Origin: Akkermansiaceae bacterium UBA1518 | GTDB lineage: Bacteria > Verrucomicrobiota > Verrucomicrobiia > Verrucomicrobiales > Akkermansiaceae | Assembly (NCBI GenBank): GCA_002323895.1 | Contig: DCQM01000197.1 | Coordinates: forward strand, 1-23,760 | Length of the DNA: 23,760 nucleotides | Reading direction: 5' to 3' | Shown: in pieces, positions 1 to 8,594 of the stretch | Position numbering within the stretch: the first letter of the stretch is position 1 | Layout: each line of letters starts with the position of its first letter | Notes under the pieces: generated by a model | Told to the model about the DNA's origin: nothing | The model's database searches: none | Seen by the model: only the letters and a program-made list of their open reading frames with translations | Made by a program: the position numbers and the translations under genes

Positions 1-1047
1 TTTGGCGCAGGAATTTCATGGCGCAAGATCGGAAACATCAACTTCAACACTGGGAATACAAACCTGACTGCTCCGAGCGTTTTCGGAAGTAGTTCTTTTA
101 CCCAACCCGCCGGAATTGGAGCGGATACCGGAGCCGTCGCACGGACCTATGACAATGGCTTCGTCAACCCTGGGCCCCGTACTCCAACCACCGGCAGAAC
201 GACCGATTACTCTTACCAAACCCAAGATCAGCTTCAGGGAAACAATCTTCTCATGACAGCCACCGGAGGGCGCCGGGTGATTATTGATCAGGCTGCAGCT
301 TCCTCACCCAGTGACTGGAGAGAAAGCGATAATTGGGAAGTCTCTCCCTACCTTAGCTTGAGCCATCTCATCGATATGGGAAATGGTTGGAGCGCCGGGC
401 CAGCCCTAACTTTCAGCTATACCAGTATTGGTGGTCGTCAAGACGGACTTAATACCCTCAATGCCAACGAGCGGCGTAATATTTTCGATGTCAGAGCAAT
501 TGACAGTTTCGACTCTACTGGCCTTATCCTTCCAAATCCACCCTACACCGGATCACCCGGAGCGATCGCGCCCCTTCTCCCCGTGGAGCCTGCAGAGCGT
601 AACTTCATAGACGAGTTACGAACCAGCGATACTGCTCTGTTTCGGGATTCGATTAACGAATCACTCGAAGTGAACTTGTTTGGACTCTCGCTCGGAGCGA
701 GCGCTGTTTATCAAACTGATAGTCGCTTCTTTGCCGGCATCGGGACTGGCCTTGTTTTGAATATCGCAGACTGGGACGCCAGCCGCAGTGATCAACTGAT
801 TCAAGTCACCAACGGAGGTGCTCCATTGCAAATCGGCTCCGCCGGTTTCCACGACTCTGGAGCTGATGTTCTCTTTGGATACTACCTGCAAGGATCTGTG
901 GGTTACCAAATTAACGACTCCTGGACCATAGAAGCAAATACCCGCTATGACTGGAACGAATCCCTTCGCGAATCCGTCGGCGAGAGCGATTTTGATCTAA
1001 ATCTCACCGGCCTGACTCTGGGAGTGGGAGCAAACTACTCGTTCTAG
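1..1047 (+). CDS. Outer-membrane beta-barrel protein, 5' end outside the window
   Basis: The reading frame is open from the first base, so the true start lies upstream and the ATG at 253 is internal; 348 residues are visible. I do not recognise a named family. The visible C-terminal two thirds consist of alternating polar and aromatic/hydrophobic stretches typical of transmembrane beta strands, separated by Asn/Asp/Gly-rich turns, and the protein ends in LTGLTLGVGANYSF with a terminal Phe. A final strand ending in Phe is the usual recognition signal for outer-membrane barrel assembly. A porin-like or barrel surface protein of the Gram-negative outer membrane is therefore inferred; substrate unknown. 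It converges on the small gene at 1368-1577. No clear rho-independent terminator follows on this strand. Confidence 0.7.
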   Translation, partial: FGAGISWRKIGNINFNTGNTNLTAPSVFGSSSFTQPAGIGADTGAVARTYDNGFVNPGPRTPTTGRTTDYSYQTQDQLQGNNLLMTATGGRRVIIDQAAASSPSDWRESDNWEVSPYLSLSHLIDMGNGWSAGPALTFSYTSIGGRQDGLNTLNANERRNIFDVRAIDSFDSTGLILPNPPYTGSPGAIAPLLPVEPAERNFIDELRTSDTALFRDSINESLEVNLFGLSLGASAVYQTDSRFFAGIGTGLVLNIADWDASRSDQLIQVTNGGAPLQIGSAGFHDSGADVLFGYYLQGSVGYQINDSWTIEANTRYDWNESLRESVGESDFDLNLTGLTLGVGANYSF

Positions 1048-1367
1048 CTCCAGCCCTCCAACCAACGGCTGAGAGAACTCCGCCATTTCAATTCGTCTAC
1101 AATCGAAGATCGTAGCAACTAGGCTTACTGACTTCTTTTTGATTGGGTGTAAAAAACGGGAGATCCCGCAAGCCCGAGTAGCAAGGGCCACCCCATGCAG
1201 ACAGATATAAAAAACCGTAGGTAGGAGAAACTCCAAACTACGGTTGTCGGGGAAATTCTACGTCCCTATTTTGTTGCAAGACCTTTCGAAGATCTCGCGA
1301 AATATCTACGAGGAAGATACGAGCAGAATTTGCCAGCCTATGAGAGTAGGCAACCCTTTGAATCCGA
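1048..1367. other. Intergenic region between convergent genes
   Basis: This 320-base stretch lies between the barrel gene and the small basic gene. All sizeable frames across it lack coding character. The only structure I can support is the hairpin at 1213-1245 described separately; I see nothing else. Confidence 0.6.
1207..1245 (-). terminator. Rho-independent terminator for the small basic gene
   Basis: AACCGTAG (1213-1220) and CTACGGTT (1238-1245) form an 8-bp stem. Inside it GGAG (1224-1227) and CTCC (1231-1234) form a second short stem around an AAA loop. Read on the minus strand the stem is followed immediately by a run of six T (1214 down to 1209, the first two being the stem base), the classical intrinsic terminator pattern. 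It lies about 125 bases after the stop of 1368-1577. On the plus strand no T run follows. Confidence 0.55.
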
Positions 1368-1577
1368 TTAGGAATCTTTGGCCGCACACTCTTTTGCCAC
1401 TTTCGCAGGATGCTTTAACTTATCTCGAATTTCTTTGGGATTCATGGACGCCACGGTTGCTTCATCCATACCTAAGGCCACAAGGCGCTTGCGGTGGTCG
1501 CCTTGACGTTTGTTTCTTGCCGAATTCGACTTCGTCGGACGATTTCTGTTTTTATTGCGCGCTTGTGTTGAGGCCAT
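1368..1577 (-). CDS. Small Arg/Lys-rich protein (69 residues), conserved hypothetical
   Basis: The product has 18 Arg/Lys among 69 residues. The N-terminal half (about 1-31) is a basic, Asn/Arg-rich and probably disordered tail. The second half (about 32-62) contains LVALGMDEATVASMNPKEI followed by a Lys-rich helix-like segment, resembling a small helical module. From memory, short proteins with the same layout (basic tail, then 'LVALG..E..V..M.P') occur in Verrucomicrobiota, which supports a real gene. No enzyme motif, signal peptide or membrane segment is present. A nucleic-acid- or ribosome-binding role is only inference from charge. The start is the ATG at 1577, without a convincing ribosome binding site. 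A terminator lies downstream, and the gene is divergent from the phosphoesterase gene at 1806. Confidence 0.65.
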   Translation of the reverse strand: MASTQARNKNRNRPTKSNSARNKRQGDHRKRLVALGMDEATVASMNPKEIRDKLKHPAKVAKECAAKDS

Positions 1578-1805
1578 GATCTTATTTGGTTTCTAACTGA
1601 GAGAAGTTGAAAAGTTCCTTTCGATTGGCTAGGTCAATCTCGAGGACGAGTTCCGTGTAGTTTCGAAGAGGGCCTCGGTCAACTGGAATTCTCTTCCAAG
1701 CCAGCTCACATCAAGGTATTTACTTAGCGCACCTTAAAATCTCAGACGATTTGCTCGTTCTTTTATTGTCTGGCAAGATCCCCATTTTAAGTTGCTACAG
1801 TTACG

Positions 1806-2798
1806 ATGAACCGACGTCACTTCCTGTCCACCTCTGTCGCTGCAGGTGTATCCACAAGCCACTCCGAAGCCCAAAACGGGCCCAAGGACCTCCGTCAAGC
1901 GATGTTCATGGGCATCGCGAAAGCTAAAAAAGACCTTCCCCGGAAGGCCCAACTTAAGGTTGAGGGCGACAAACTACGAATCTTGCAATTCACCGACATC
2001 CATTTTTTTTGCGACCGCGAAAAATTTGGTGAGAAGGCAGACTTGCAAACTGTCGAGGACATGAAGCGCATGATCGAAAACACCGACCCTCATCTTTTAG
2101 CAATCACTGGGGACCTCTGGAGTGACAACCCGCGCGGCCAGGGCCAAGAATTCTTCGAATACTCGCTCAAAAAAATAACCTCGTTGGGAAAACCATGGCT
2201 CTTCAATTGGGGAAATCACGATCGCCTCGACGACTACGCTGCCGCTCAGGTCACTCTGACCGAAGCTAAAAACAGCCTTTATCGCGGCGGCCATGACGGA
2301 GGAAACTACCGAATCTCCATCACCAACTCCGACGACCGCCAACTCATGGAACTTCTCTGTCTCAATACAACCACTCAAGGCGTGCAAGCAGCCCAAGAAA
2401 AATGGCTCACGCAGCAGAAATCCTCCGACTCACCCGTGTTGTGCTTCCTCCATATTCCCCTGCTTCAATATGATACCGTCTGGCAAAAAAAAATCGCAAA
2501 GGGTATCTTTAAAGAATCTGTTTGCACCTATGGCGAAGATGGTAGCGCTATCGCAAAACTCAAAAAATTTGGCGACGTGAAAGCCTGCTTCTGTGGCCAC
2601 GACCACGTCAATGACTACAGTGGGACTTGGGACGGAATCGAGATGGTTTACGGTCGCGCGACCGGTCACGCCGGATATGGTGCCCATAAGTTAAAGAAAG
2701 GTGGGAAACTCATTACCGTTGATCTCGCCAACCCAAAAAAAACACGCCACACTTGGAAGACCGTATTCGCCGACGGTAGCGACTGGGCACCAGCATGA
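1806..2798 (+). CDS. Exported calcineurin-like metallophosphoesterase
   Basis: A 330-residue metal-dependent phosphoesterase of the calcineurin-like superfamily, probably hydrolysing a phosphoester outside the cytoplasm. All the metal-site motifs are visible in order: D64-x-H66 (FTDIH), GD at 102-103 (ITGDLW), GNHD at 136-139, H216 (FLHIP) and GHDH at 264-267. GHDHVNDY resembles the Dcr2/purple-acid-phosphatase-like branch. The N terminus MNRRHFLSTSVAAG carries twin arginines followed by a short hydrophobic stretch, suggesting Tat export with folded metal cofactors. The start is the ATG at 1806; no Shine-Dalgarno motif is evident. It appears monocistronic, with a hairpin shortly after the stop. 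The natural substrate cannot be told from sequence. Confidence 0.88.
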   Translation: MNRRHFLSTSVAAGVSTSHSEAQNGPKDLRQAMFMGIAKAKKDLPRKAQLKVEGDKLRILQFTDIHFFCDREKFGEKADLQTVEDMKRMIENTDPHLLAITGDLWSDNPRGQGQEFFEYSLKKITSLGKPWLFNWGNHDRLDDYAAAQVTLTEAKNSLYRGGHDGGNYRISITNSDDRQLMELLCLNTTTQGVQAAQEKWLTQQKSSDSPVLCFLHIPLLQYDTVWQKKIAKGIFKESVCTYGEDGSAIAKLKKFGDVKACFCGHDHVNDYSGTWDGIEMVYGRATGHAGYGAHKLKKGGKLITVDLANPKKTRHTWKTVFADGSDWAPA

Positions 2799-3143
2799 AC
2801 AAAAAGTAAGCTTAGGTCTCACTACCTAGGTTGGAGCTATAATATCCCTGAGAATAAAACAAATTGACCGCCTAATTTGACTCTCTCATCTCAATCGCTG
2901 GCCCACCGACTATTCCCCATCGAGTCGGAATAAAATAGAATCAATGCTTAAGGGCTGACATTCGCAACTTCGGAGAAGAGAGTTTTTGCATTTTGTAATG
3001 ACTTCTTGAGTCAATTTCAGGCTGAAAATCCTCTCTAAAAATAATTTAATTTTTGTAACCAAGGCTCTGGCTACTCCGTCACTCCCAGTGAAAGTCAGGT
3101 TTCTTGACTGTCCCCCCCAAAAAAATTAGCCGCTCATCAAGTA
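2799..3143. other. Intergenic region upstream of the EF-hand gene
   Basis: This 345-base region has no credible gene. It contains the hairpin at 2809-2832, two short inverted repeats built on TGACT/AGTCA (TGACTTCTTGAGTCA near 3000 and AGTCAGGTTTCTTGACT at 3093-3109), and a C7-A7 homopolymer junction at about 3112-3125 just before the EF-hand gene. No promoter can be assigned with confidence. Confidence 0.5.
2809..2832 (+). terminator. Hairpin after the phosphoesterase gene, weak terminator candidate
   Basis: AGCTTAGGT (2809-2817) pairs with ACCTAGGTT (2824-2832) around the loop CTCACT, with two G-U pairs. The hairpin starts 11 bases after the stop codon at 2798. No T run follows, so it may act in RNA stability or factor-dependent termination rather than as an intrinsic terminator. 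Confidence 0.3.
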
Positions 3144-3707
3144 ATGAAAAAAGAAAGTATTCTCTTTGCGAGTTATCTCCTTGGAAGTGTTTTCGCGCAG
3201 GATCTTAGCAAATCATTTGGAGATGGGACCCTGCCGGAGTTCCTCATGAGGTATGACGTAAACGAGGACGGGATCATCGACGAAGAGGAGCGGCAGGCCG
3301 TAAAAGAAGAGCGCAAAGCCGCTCGCAAGAAAAACCGCAGCGAATCTGACCCTAATCGCAACAGCCAGACCTCTCTGGAAGAGCGCTTGGCTGCCCGCAA
3401 CTCAATTCGAGAGAGGATTCTCTCCAAGCGCGCCGAAAAATTCGCGAAAATCGCTGGGAAAGACGGCTTACTTTCCCTTCAAGAACTCGCAAATCTTCCC
3501 CCATTTAAGAATGCTCTTAGCGAGCGTATCGATTCTATTTTTAAACGTCTCGACTCAGATGGTAACGGTGATGTGACTCTCGAAGAATTCAATAGACGCC
3601 TTCGTGACCACAGCCCATTAGATGAACCACGCCCAAGTCATGGGGACACTAGCCCAAGCAATAAAGGCGTGGGCCCTGGCAACAACGGCAACGGCAACGA
3701 GAAATAA
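3144..3707 (+). CDS. Secreted EF-hand calcium-binding protein
   Basis: A 187-residue protein with an N-terminal signal peptide (MKKESILFASYLLGSVFAQ, about 1-19). Two canonical EF-hand loops are visible: residues 38-49 (DVNEDGIIDEEE) and 137-148 (DSDGNGDVTLEE). Both have acidic residues at loop positions 1, 3, 5 and 12 and Gly at position 6. A degenerate third loop may lie near 105-116 (GKDGLLSLQEL). The central section 50-100 is highly charged (Glu/Arg/Lys) and probably helical. The C terminus is a Pro/Gly/Asn-rich tail ending PGNNGNGNEK. A calcium-binding or calcium-sensing periplasmic or extracellular role is inferred; no enzyme domain is present. Similar Gly-tailed EF-hand proteins are common in Planctomycetota and Verrucomicrobiota. 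It appears to be a single-gene unit. Confidence 0.8.
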   Translation: MKKESILFASYLLGSVFAQDLSKSFGDGTLPEFLMRYDVNEDGIIDEEERQAVKEERKAARKKNRSESDPNRNSQTSLEERLAARNSIRERILSKRAEKFAKIAGKDGLLSLQELANLPPFKNALSERIDSIFKRLDSDGNGDVTLEEFNRRLRDHSPLDEPRPSHGDTSPSNKGVGPGNNGNGNEK

Positions 3708-3747
3708 CTCTGATCCTAAACTATCATTATCAATGATAAGGGCAGAG
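3708..3747 (+). terminator. Hairpin after the EF-hand gene, weak terminator candidate
   Basis: TATCATT (3722-3728) and AATGATA (3732-3738) form a 7-bp AT-rich stem around ATC. CTCTG (3708-3712) and CAGAG (3743-3747) can extend it as an outer stem. The structure begins directly at the stop codon of the EF-hand gene. No strong T run follows, so termination is only a possibility. Confidence 0.3.
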
Positions 3748-3924
3748 GCAGAATTACCGCCTTCTCTTTAGCTTTAGTCCTGATCTGCGGCTTTGAGTTG
3801 AATAACTTGGTGAGGAGTGATTTGCTTCGGTTACTTCTCACTTTTTAATCCCGTGATAGCCATTACGCTCCCGAGCCGGCTTGTTAGAGACCGTTATAAA
3901 AGTCGAAGTGTTAAAACTTATCCC

Positions 3925-4320
3925 GTGAAAACGTTTTTTACACTTCTTTTCCTCATTCACACTATTCAAGGCGAGATCCTCTACGACACCGATTTTGATA
4001 CTTTCCCCGCAGGCCCCAACAATTGGTCTGGAAACGATAATTGGATTTCGAACGATACCATTTCAGGTGCTCAAACCATTGATGGGAATGTTCTCCCGGG
4101 TCTCCTAAATACAGCAACTCTTGGTTTTGCACAACCGACCTCTCAATTCACTTTTGTCGCACTCGACCTCGACTACGACCATATCGCATCTGAAAAACCT
4201 ATTGTAGAAATCAATACCCTTATTGGTATTAAGGACTCGACTAACGATCAACGTTCGCCATTCCAAATCCCCGCGGAAGCATATTGTGGCGCTGAAACCA
4301 AGCAAATCGAGGGAACATAG
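3925..4320 (+). pseudogene. Secreted LamG-like protein, apparently truncated
   Basis: From the GTG at 3925 the product is 131 residues. It starts with a good signal peptide (MKTFFTLLFLIHTIQG, then EILYDTDFD). The frame extends upstream to an ATG at 3817, but that would place a long charged segment before the signal peptide, so GTG 3925 is preferred. Residues 17 to about 110 (DTDFDTFPAGPNNWSGNDNW..., then LGIxDSTN-like) resemble the opening of secreted beta-sandwich proteins I associate with Verrucomicrobiota, which normally continue for another hundred residues or more. Here the similarity stops after DSTNDQRSPF and the frame ends in an unrelated tail. The following 190 bases have all frames closed at short intervals. 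A 3' deletion or rearrangement is inferred; a short functional secreted protein is the alternative. Confidence 0.5.
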
Positions 4321-4513
4321 AAAGATAACTACGCAAAGTCTATGATACTGCATTTAAGAATAGGCATGGGGCTAATCAAAATAGTTACTCTGGCCTTTTA
4401 AAGGCTTCATCAAAACAGGATGATCGTTCAGGCTATGGCTTTCCCATTGAAGCCCAAATTCAAAATCATATCCTTCTAGCCCACTTTTTACCCACTCAAT
4501 CGCTCCCTAATTT

Positions 4514-7500
4514 ATGCATCTATTTTCCCGTGCTTTCCCAACCGCCTCCAAGGCACTTCTCCTCACTTTGATCGGAATACAATCCATATCAGCCGATGTG
4601 GTCATTAACGAAATCCATTACGACGAAGATAACAAAACTGTTCGATCCGAGTTCATCGAACTATTTAACCCCAGTAACGATCCTGTTGATCTCTCTGGCT
4701 ATTATTTTTCGAGCGGAATTGATTTCGAATTCCCAGCCGGGACCATCCTTACTGCGGGAGGCTACGTGGTCATCTCGGAAAATCCAGCTACCATGCTATC
4801 TCATTTTGGATACTCGGGAGCACTGGGACCTTTCGCGAACGAATCCTCTCTCAAGAATTCAGGGGAACGCATTACTCTTCGCAATCCCGCCGGAACCACC
4901 ATTGATGAAGTCGATTATCAACTTGGCTTTCCCTGGCCTACGGTGGGGGATGGCATCGGAACTCCGCAGGTTAGCCCTTCTATCGAATTGACCAATCCTC
5001 TCCTCGATAACGATCTTGGAGGAAGCTGGCGAGCGTCCGGATTTCCTGCCTTCACCTCAAACAGCGAAGGAGGAGGCCCGGTTAACTACATCGCTAATAC
5101 CGCGACTTGGAAATATCTCGACGACGGGAGCAACCAAGGAACCTCATGGCGCGCCACCGGATTTGACGACTCGGGTTGGAGCAGTGGTCCCGCTGAACTT
5201 GGCTACGGAGATTCCGACGAGGCTACAATCGTGAACCGCGGACCCACGAGAGGCCGCTACGCCACCACCTACTTCCGGAGCTCAACCAATATTCCTGACC
5301 CTTCGACATTCGTAAACTTTACCATCTCGGTGACCTATGACGATGCCTACGCTATTTACGTAAATGGCACGGAAGTTGCCCGACACGCTGGCCTTACCAA
5401 TAATGCTCCCTTCGACGAATATGCGAACAATACCGTAGGTAATAATGCCAATGATATTCTGACTATCCCCGCAAGTGCGTTTGTCGCAGGGACTAATATT
5501 GTCGCCGTTGAAATTCACCAATCTAGCGCTAGCAGCAGTGATATTAGCTTCGCCCTTTCCCTCACCGGAGAAATCTCAGGCGGAACTCAGGGCGGCAGTT
5601 TTGCTCCCACCCCTGGCGCAGCCAACCGATCCTACGCAGTAGCTGTGCCACCTCAGGTTCGCCAAGTCAGTCATCTCCCCAAGGAGCCAACTTCTGGCCA
5701 ACCTGTTCTTGTAACTGCCAAGGTCTCCGACCCCGATGGCGTCGGCTCCGTAACCTTGCAATATCAAGTAGTGAATCCCGGCGACTACTTCTCGCGTTAT
5801 CTCAAGTTCAACGGCAACGGAACCTCTAATGAAGATCCGCGCTATGAAGACCCCAACGAATGGAATGACGTCATCATGACCGACGATGGAACGGGTGGGG
5901 ACGCCCGCGCATTCGACTCCATCTTCACGGTCACTTTGCCCAGTACGCTGCAAACAAATCGTCGCCTGATTCGTTATCGAATTCTGGCTAGTGACACTCC
6001 CGGCGCCGAAATCACAGTGCCCTATAAGGATGATCCCCAACCTAATTTTGCCTATTTCATTTATGATGGGACTCCCGACTGGAGCGGATCCATCCGGCGA
6101 GGGGATACGCCCGTGAACTACTCGGGTTCATTGATGTCGAGTATTGCGACCTACTTTCTGCTCAGTAAAAATACTTGGGTCGATGATTCCCAGTTTGGGA
6201 GATATGGAGGGTCGGAATACCTTTGGCCCGGCACCATGGTCTATGACGGCCGGGTTTACGACCACATCCAATACCGCCCCCGCGGTGGCGTTCACCGTTA
6301 CCAGTATGGCAAAAATTTCTGGAAGTTTGATTTCGGTCGCGGGCAACGATTTGAAGCACGCGATCGCAGTGGTAAAAAATACTCCCAGCCTTGGGATAAG
6401 CTAAATTTTTCATCACTCGTCCAACAGGTGAATTTTAACCACCGGGGCGAACAAGGTTTGTTCGAAGGAGTGGGCTTCAAACTCTTTGAACTAAGCGGCG
6501 TAGAGGCGTGTAATACACACTATGCTCAATTCTACGTCATCGATGAAGCCAGCCCAACCGGGGCAAATCAATACGAAGGCGACTACTACGGCCTTTATCT
6601 AGCAATCGAACAATTGGATAGCCAGTTCCTCGACGAACATAAGCTTCCCGACGGTAATCTCTACAAAATAGAAAACCACAACGGCAGCTCTAACAATCAG
6701 GGCCCTACTCAGGTGGATAACCGCAGTGATGTTAGTAACTTCATTAGGGGCTATCGAAATAGAACACCACCCGCTCAATGGTGGGAGGAAAACCTCGATA
6801 TTGAAAAGTATCTTAGCTACCGAACCATTGTCGAAGGCATTCATCATTACGACATCGCCTACGGTAAAAACTACTTCTATTACCACAACCCGGAAACCTC
6901 AAAATTCGAAGTGCACCCATGGGACCTTGACCTTACCTGGGCAAATAACATGTACGGTAATGGGAACCATGATTTTAAATCAAAAGTAACGCAAAACCCG
7001 GCTTTCAACACCCGCTACCAGAACCGCGTCCGCGAAATCATGGACCTTCTTTATAACTCCGATGAAGGGGACAAATTGGTCGATGAAATGGTAAAAGATA
7101 TTTGGACTCCGGGAGCCCCTTCCCTTGTCGGCGCCGACCGCCGGCTCTGGGATAACAACCCACGGATCAATCACCCTGATCGCTACTACGACGTAGCTTC
7201 GAATAAGGATTTCGGAGGAATGATTCAGGTCCTTAAAAACTACATTGTCTCCCGCGGAAGCTGGATGAAAAGGAGCCTCCTCACCCAAGACAACAGTATT
7301 CCGACCACTCCAGTCCTAACTTACTCAGGCGCAGCTGGATTTCCCAGTAATGGACTACTTTTCACTTCAAGCAACTACAGCTCAGCTACCTCGTTTGCAA
7401 AAATGGAATGGCGAATTTCAGAGATCTACGATCCCTCCACAGCAAACTATGTTGCTGGAGATCCTTATCTCTATGAAATCGAAAATCCTAGCACATCAGG

Positions 7501-8587
7501 TGAATTGACCTCCTTCGATTCGGACTACCTCTTCCCGACAGTTTCAGCCAGACCCGGCCAAACCTATCGTGTTCGAGTCCGCCATCAAGACACCGCCGGT
7601 CGCTGGAGCCACTGGTCGGAACCCGCTGAATTTATGGTTTCATCTCCGAACATCAGCACATTCGTCAACAATCTACGTATTACCGAAGTTCACTACCACC
7701 CAGCCCCAGCCAGTGCGGCGGAACAAGCCATGGGATGGACTGATTCAGATTTCGAATACCTCGAGCTTCAAAATATTGGAACGACATCCATCAATATGAC
7801 GGATCTTCGCTTTACCAAGGGAATCGATTTTGATTTTTTACCGGAAACTATGATCGAGTCAGGAGCCTTTCTCCTCATCGTGAAAAACCAAGCAGCATTC
7901 ACTTCACGCTACGGAGTCGGGCTTCCGATCGCCGGCGAATGGGACCCAGACGATAAATTGAGCAACGGAGGAGAGAGCATCAAACTCTCGCTCGGCTCTG
8001 GCACCGCCATCATCGAATTTGCCTATGATGACGATGCCCCTTGGCCAACTTCTCCCGACGGGGGAGGCTCCAGCGTCACTCTCATTCTACCTACCGAAAC
8101 CCTCCCTGCGGATCATTCAAACCCGCTAGCTTGGCAAGCGAGTCAACAGGCCGGTGGCACCCCTGGTATTACCGGGCCCGGCACTTCAAACTTTAATTTG
8201 TGGGCTCAGAGCATTGGCCTAGGCTCCGAAGCCTCCATGACCGACGACAATGATAACGACGGCATGAATAACCTTCTTGAGTATGCCTTAGACTCCGACC
8301 CAATGAGCGACTCGAGCCATCGCCTTCCATCAGGAGCAACCGAGTTGATCGAGATCGATGGGGTAGCTGATCGCTATCTGACTCTCACGTTCCGGCGGAA
8401 TCTCGCTGCTTCTGAACTCACCTTTACCGTGGAGCTATCAGGCGATCTTACCGGGTGGAATAGTAATACAGCTATCCCCGTTTCTACGACCGACCATGGC
8501 GATGGCACCGCTACCGAAGTCTGGCGCGCGCCCCTCCCTCTGAACAGCGACTCCAGCCAGTTTGTCCGGCTTCGGGTTACCAACTAG
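4514..8587 (+). CDS. Large secreted protein with two lamin-tail domains and a CotH kinase-like domain
   Basis: A 1357-residue exported protein. Signal peptide about 1-27 (KALLLTLIGIQSISA). Lamin-tail domain 1, about 28-165 (VVINEIHYD...EFIELFNPS). A jelly-roll/carbohydrate-binding-like module, about 195-353 (WKYLDDGSNQGTSWRATGFD, later YVNGTEVARH and NIVAVEIHQ). An Ig/FN3-like strand region, about 378-515. The CotH kinase-like core, about 570-860, includes QYRPRGG, a segment YYGLYLAIEQLD and HPWDLDLTW (801-809, Asp804 and Asp806), which fits the conserved acidic motif of CotH. A second lamin-tail domain spans about 1053-1195 (LRITEVHYHP...FEYLELQNIG). The tail (about 1243-1357) has a DDNDNDGMNNLLEYAL calcium-loop motif frequent at the ends of Verrucomicrobiota secreted proteins. 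CotH proteins are spore-coat or secretory-pathway protein kinases elsewhere; the target here is unknown. It converges on the permease gene with 7 bases between stops. Confidence 0.88.
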   Translation: MHLFSRAFPTASKALLLTLIGIQSISADVVINEIHYDEDNKTVRSEFIELFNPSNDPVDLSGYYFSSGIDFEFPAGTILTAGGYVVISENPATMLSHFGYSGALGPFANESSLKNSGERITLRNPAGTTIDEVDYQLGFPWPTVGDGIGTPQVSPSIELTNPLLDNDLGGSWRASGFPAFTSNSEGGGPVNYIANTATWKYLDDGSNQGTSWRATGFDDSGWSSGPAELGYGDSDEATIVNRGPTRGRYATTYFRSSTNIPDPSTFVNFTISVTYDDAYAIYVNGTEVARHAGLTNNAPFDEYANNTVGNNANDILTIPASAFVAGTNIVAVEIHQSSASSSDISFALSLTGEISGGTQGGSFAPTPGAANRSYAVAVPPQVRQVSHLPKEPTSGQPVLVTAKVSDPDGVGSVTLQYQVVNPGDYFSRYLKFNGNGTSNEDPRYEDPNEWNDVIMTDDGTGGDARAFDSIFTVTLPSTLQTNRRLIRYRILASDTPGAEITVPYKDDPQPNFAYFIYDGTPDWSGSIRRGDTPVNYSGSLMSSIATYFLLSKNTWVDDSQFGRYGGSEYLWPGTMVYDGRVYDHIQYRPRGGVHRYQYGKNFWKFDFGRGQRFEARDRSGKKYSQPWDKLNFSSLVQQVNFNHRGEQGLFEGVGFKLFELSGVEACNTHYAQFYVIDEASPTGANQYEGDYYGLYLAIEQLDSQFLDEHKLPDGNLYKIENHNGSSNNQGPTQVDNRSDVSNFIRGYRNRTPPAQWWEENLDIEKYLSYRTIVEGIHHYDIAYGKNYFYYHNPETSKFEVHPWDLDLTWANNMYGNGNHDFKSKVTQNPAFNTRYQNRVREIMDLLYNSDEGDKLVDEMVKDIWTPGAPSLVGADRRLWDNNPRINHPDRYYDVASNKDFGGMIQVLKNYIVSRGSWMKRSLLTQDNSIPTTPVLTYSGAAGFPSNGLLFTSSNYSSATSFAKMEWRISEIYDPSTANYVAGDPYLYEIENPSTSGELTSFDSDYLFPTVSARPGQTYRVRVRHQDTAGRWSHWSEPAEFMVSSPNISTFVNNLRITEVHYHPAPASAAEQAMGWTDSDFEYLELQNIGTTSINMTDLRFTKGIDFDFLPETMIESGAFLLIVKNQAAFTSRYGVGLPIAGEWDPDDKLSNGGESIKLSLGSGTAIIEFAYDDDAPWPTSPDGGGSSVTLILPTETLPADHSNPLAWQASQQAGGTPGITGPGTSNFNLWAQSIGLGSEASMTDDNDNDGMNNLLEYALDSDPMSDSSHRLPSGATELIEIDGVADRYLTLTFRRNLAASELTFTVELSGDLTGWNSNTAIPVSTTDHGDGTATEVWRAPLPLNSDSSQFVRLRVTN

Positions 8588-8594
8588 TAACGCA

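Noticed and set aside
1244..1579. Plus-strand ORF of 111 residues
   Set aside because: It is antisense to the small basic gene, starts inside the terminator hairpin and has no protein-like pattern.
3104..3132. TTGACT as a -35 box for the EF-hand gene
   Set aside because: No acceptable -10 hexamer is present at 16-18 bases, and the C7-A7 tract fills the spacer.
4321..4513. Remnant transposase or continuation of the truncated gene
   Set aside because: Short readable pieces exist in different frames, but none matches a transposase motif or the missing half with any certainty.
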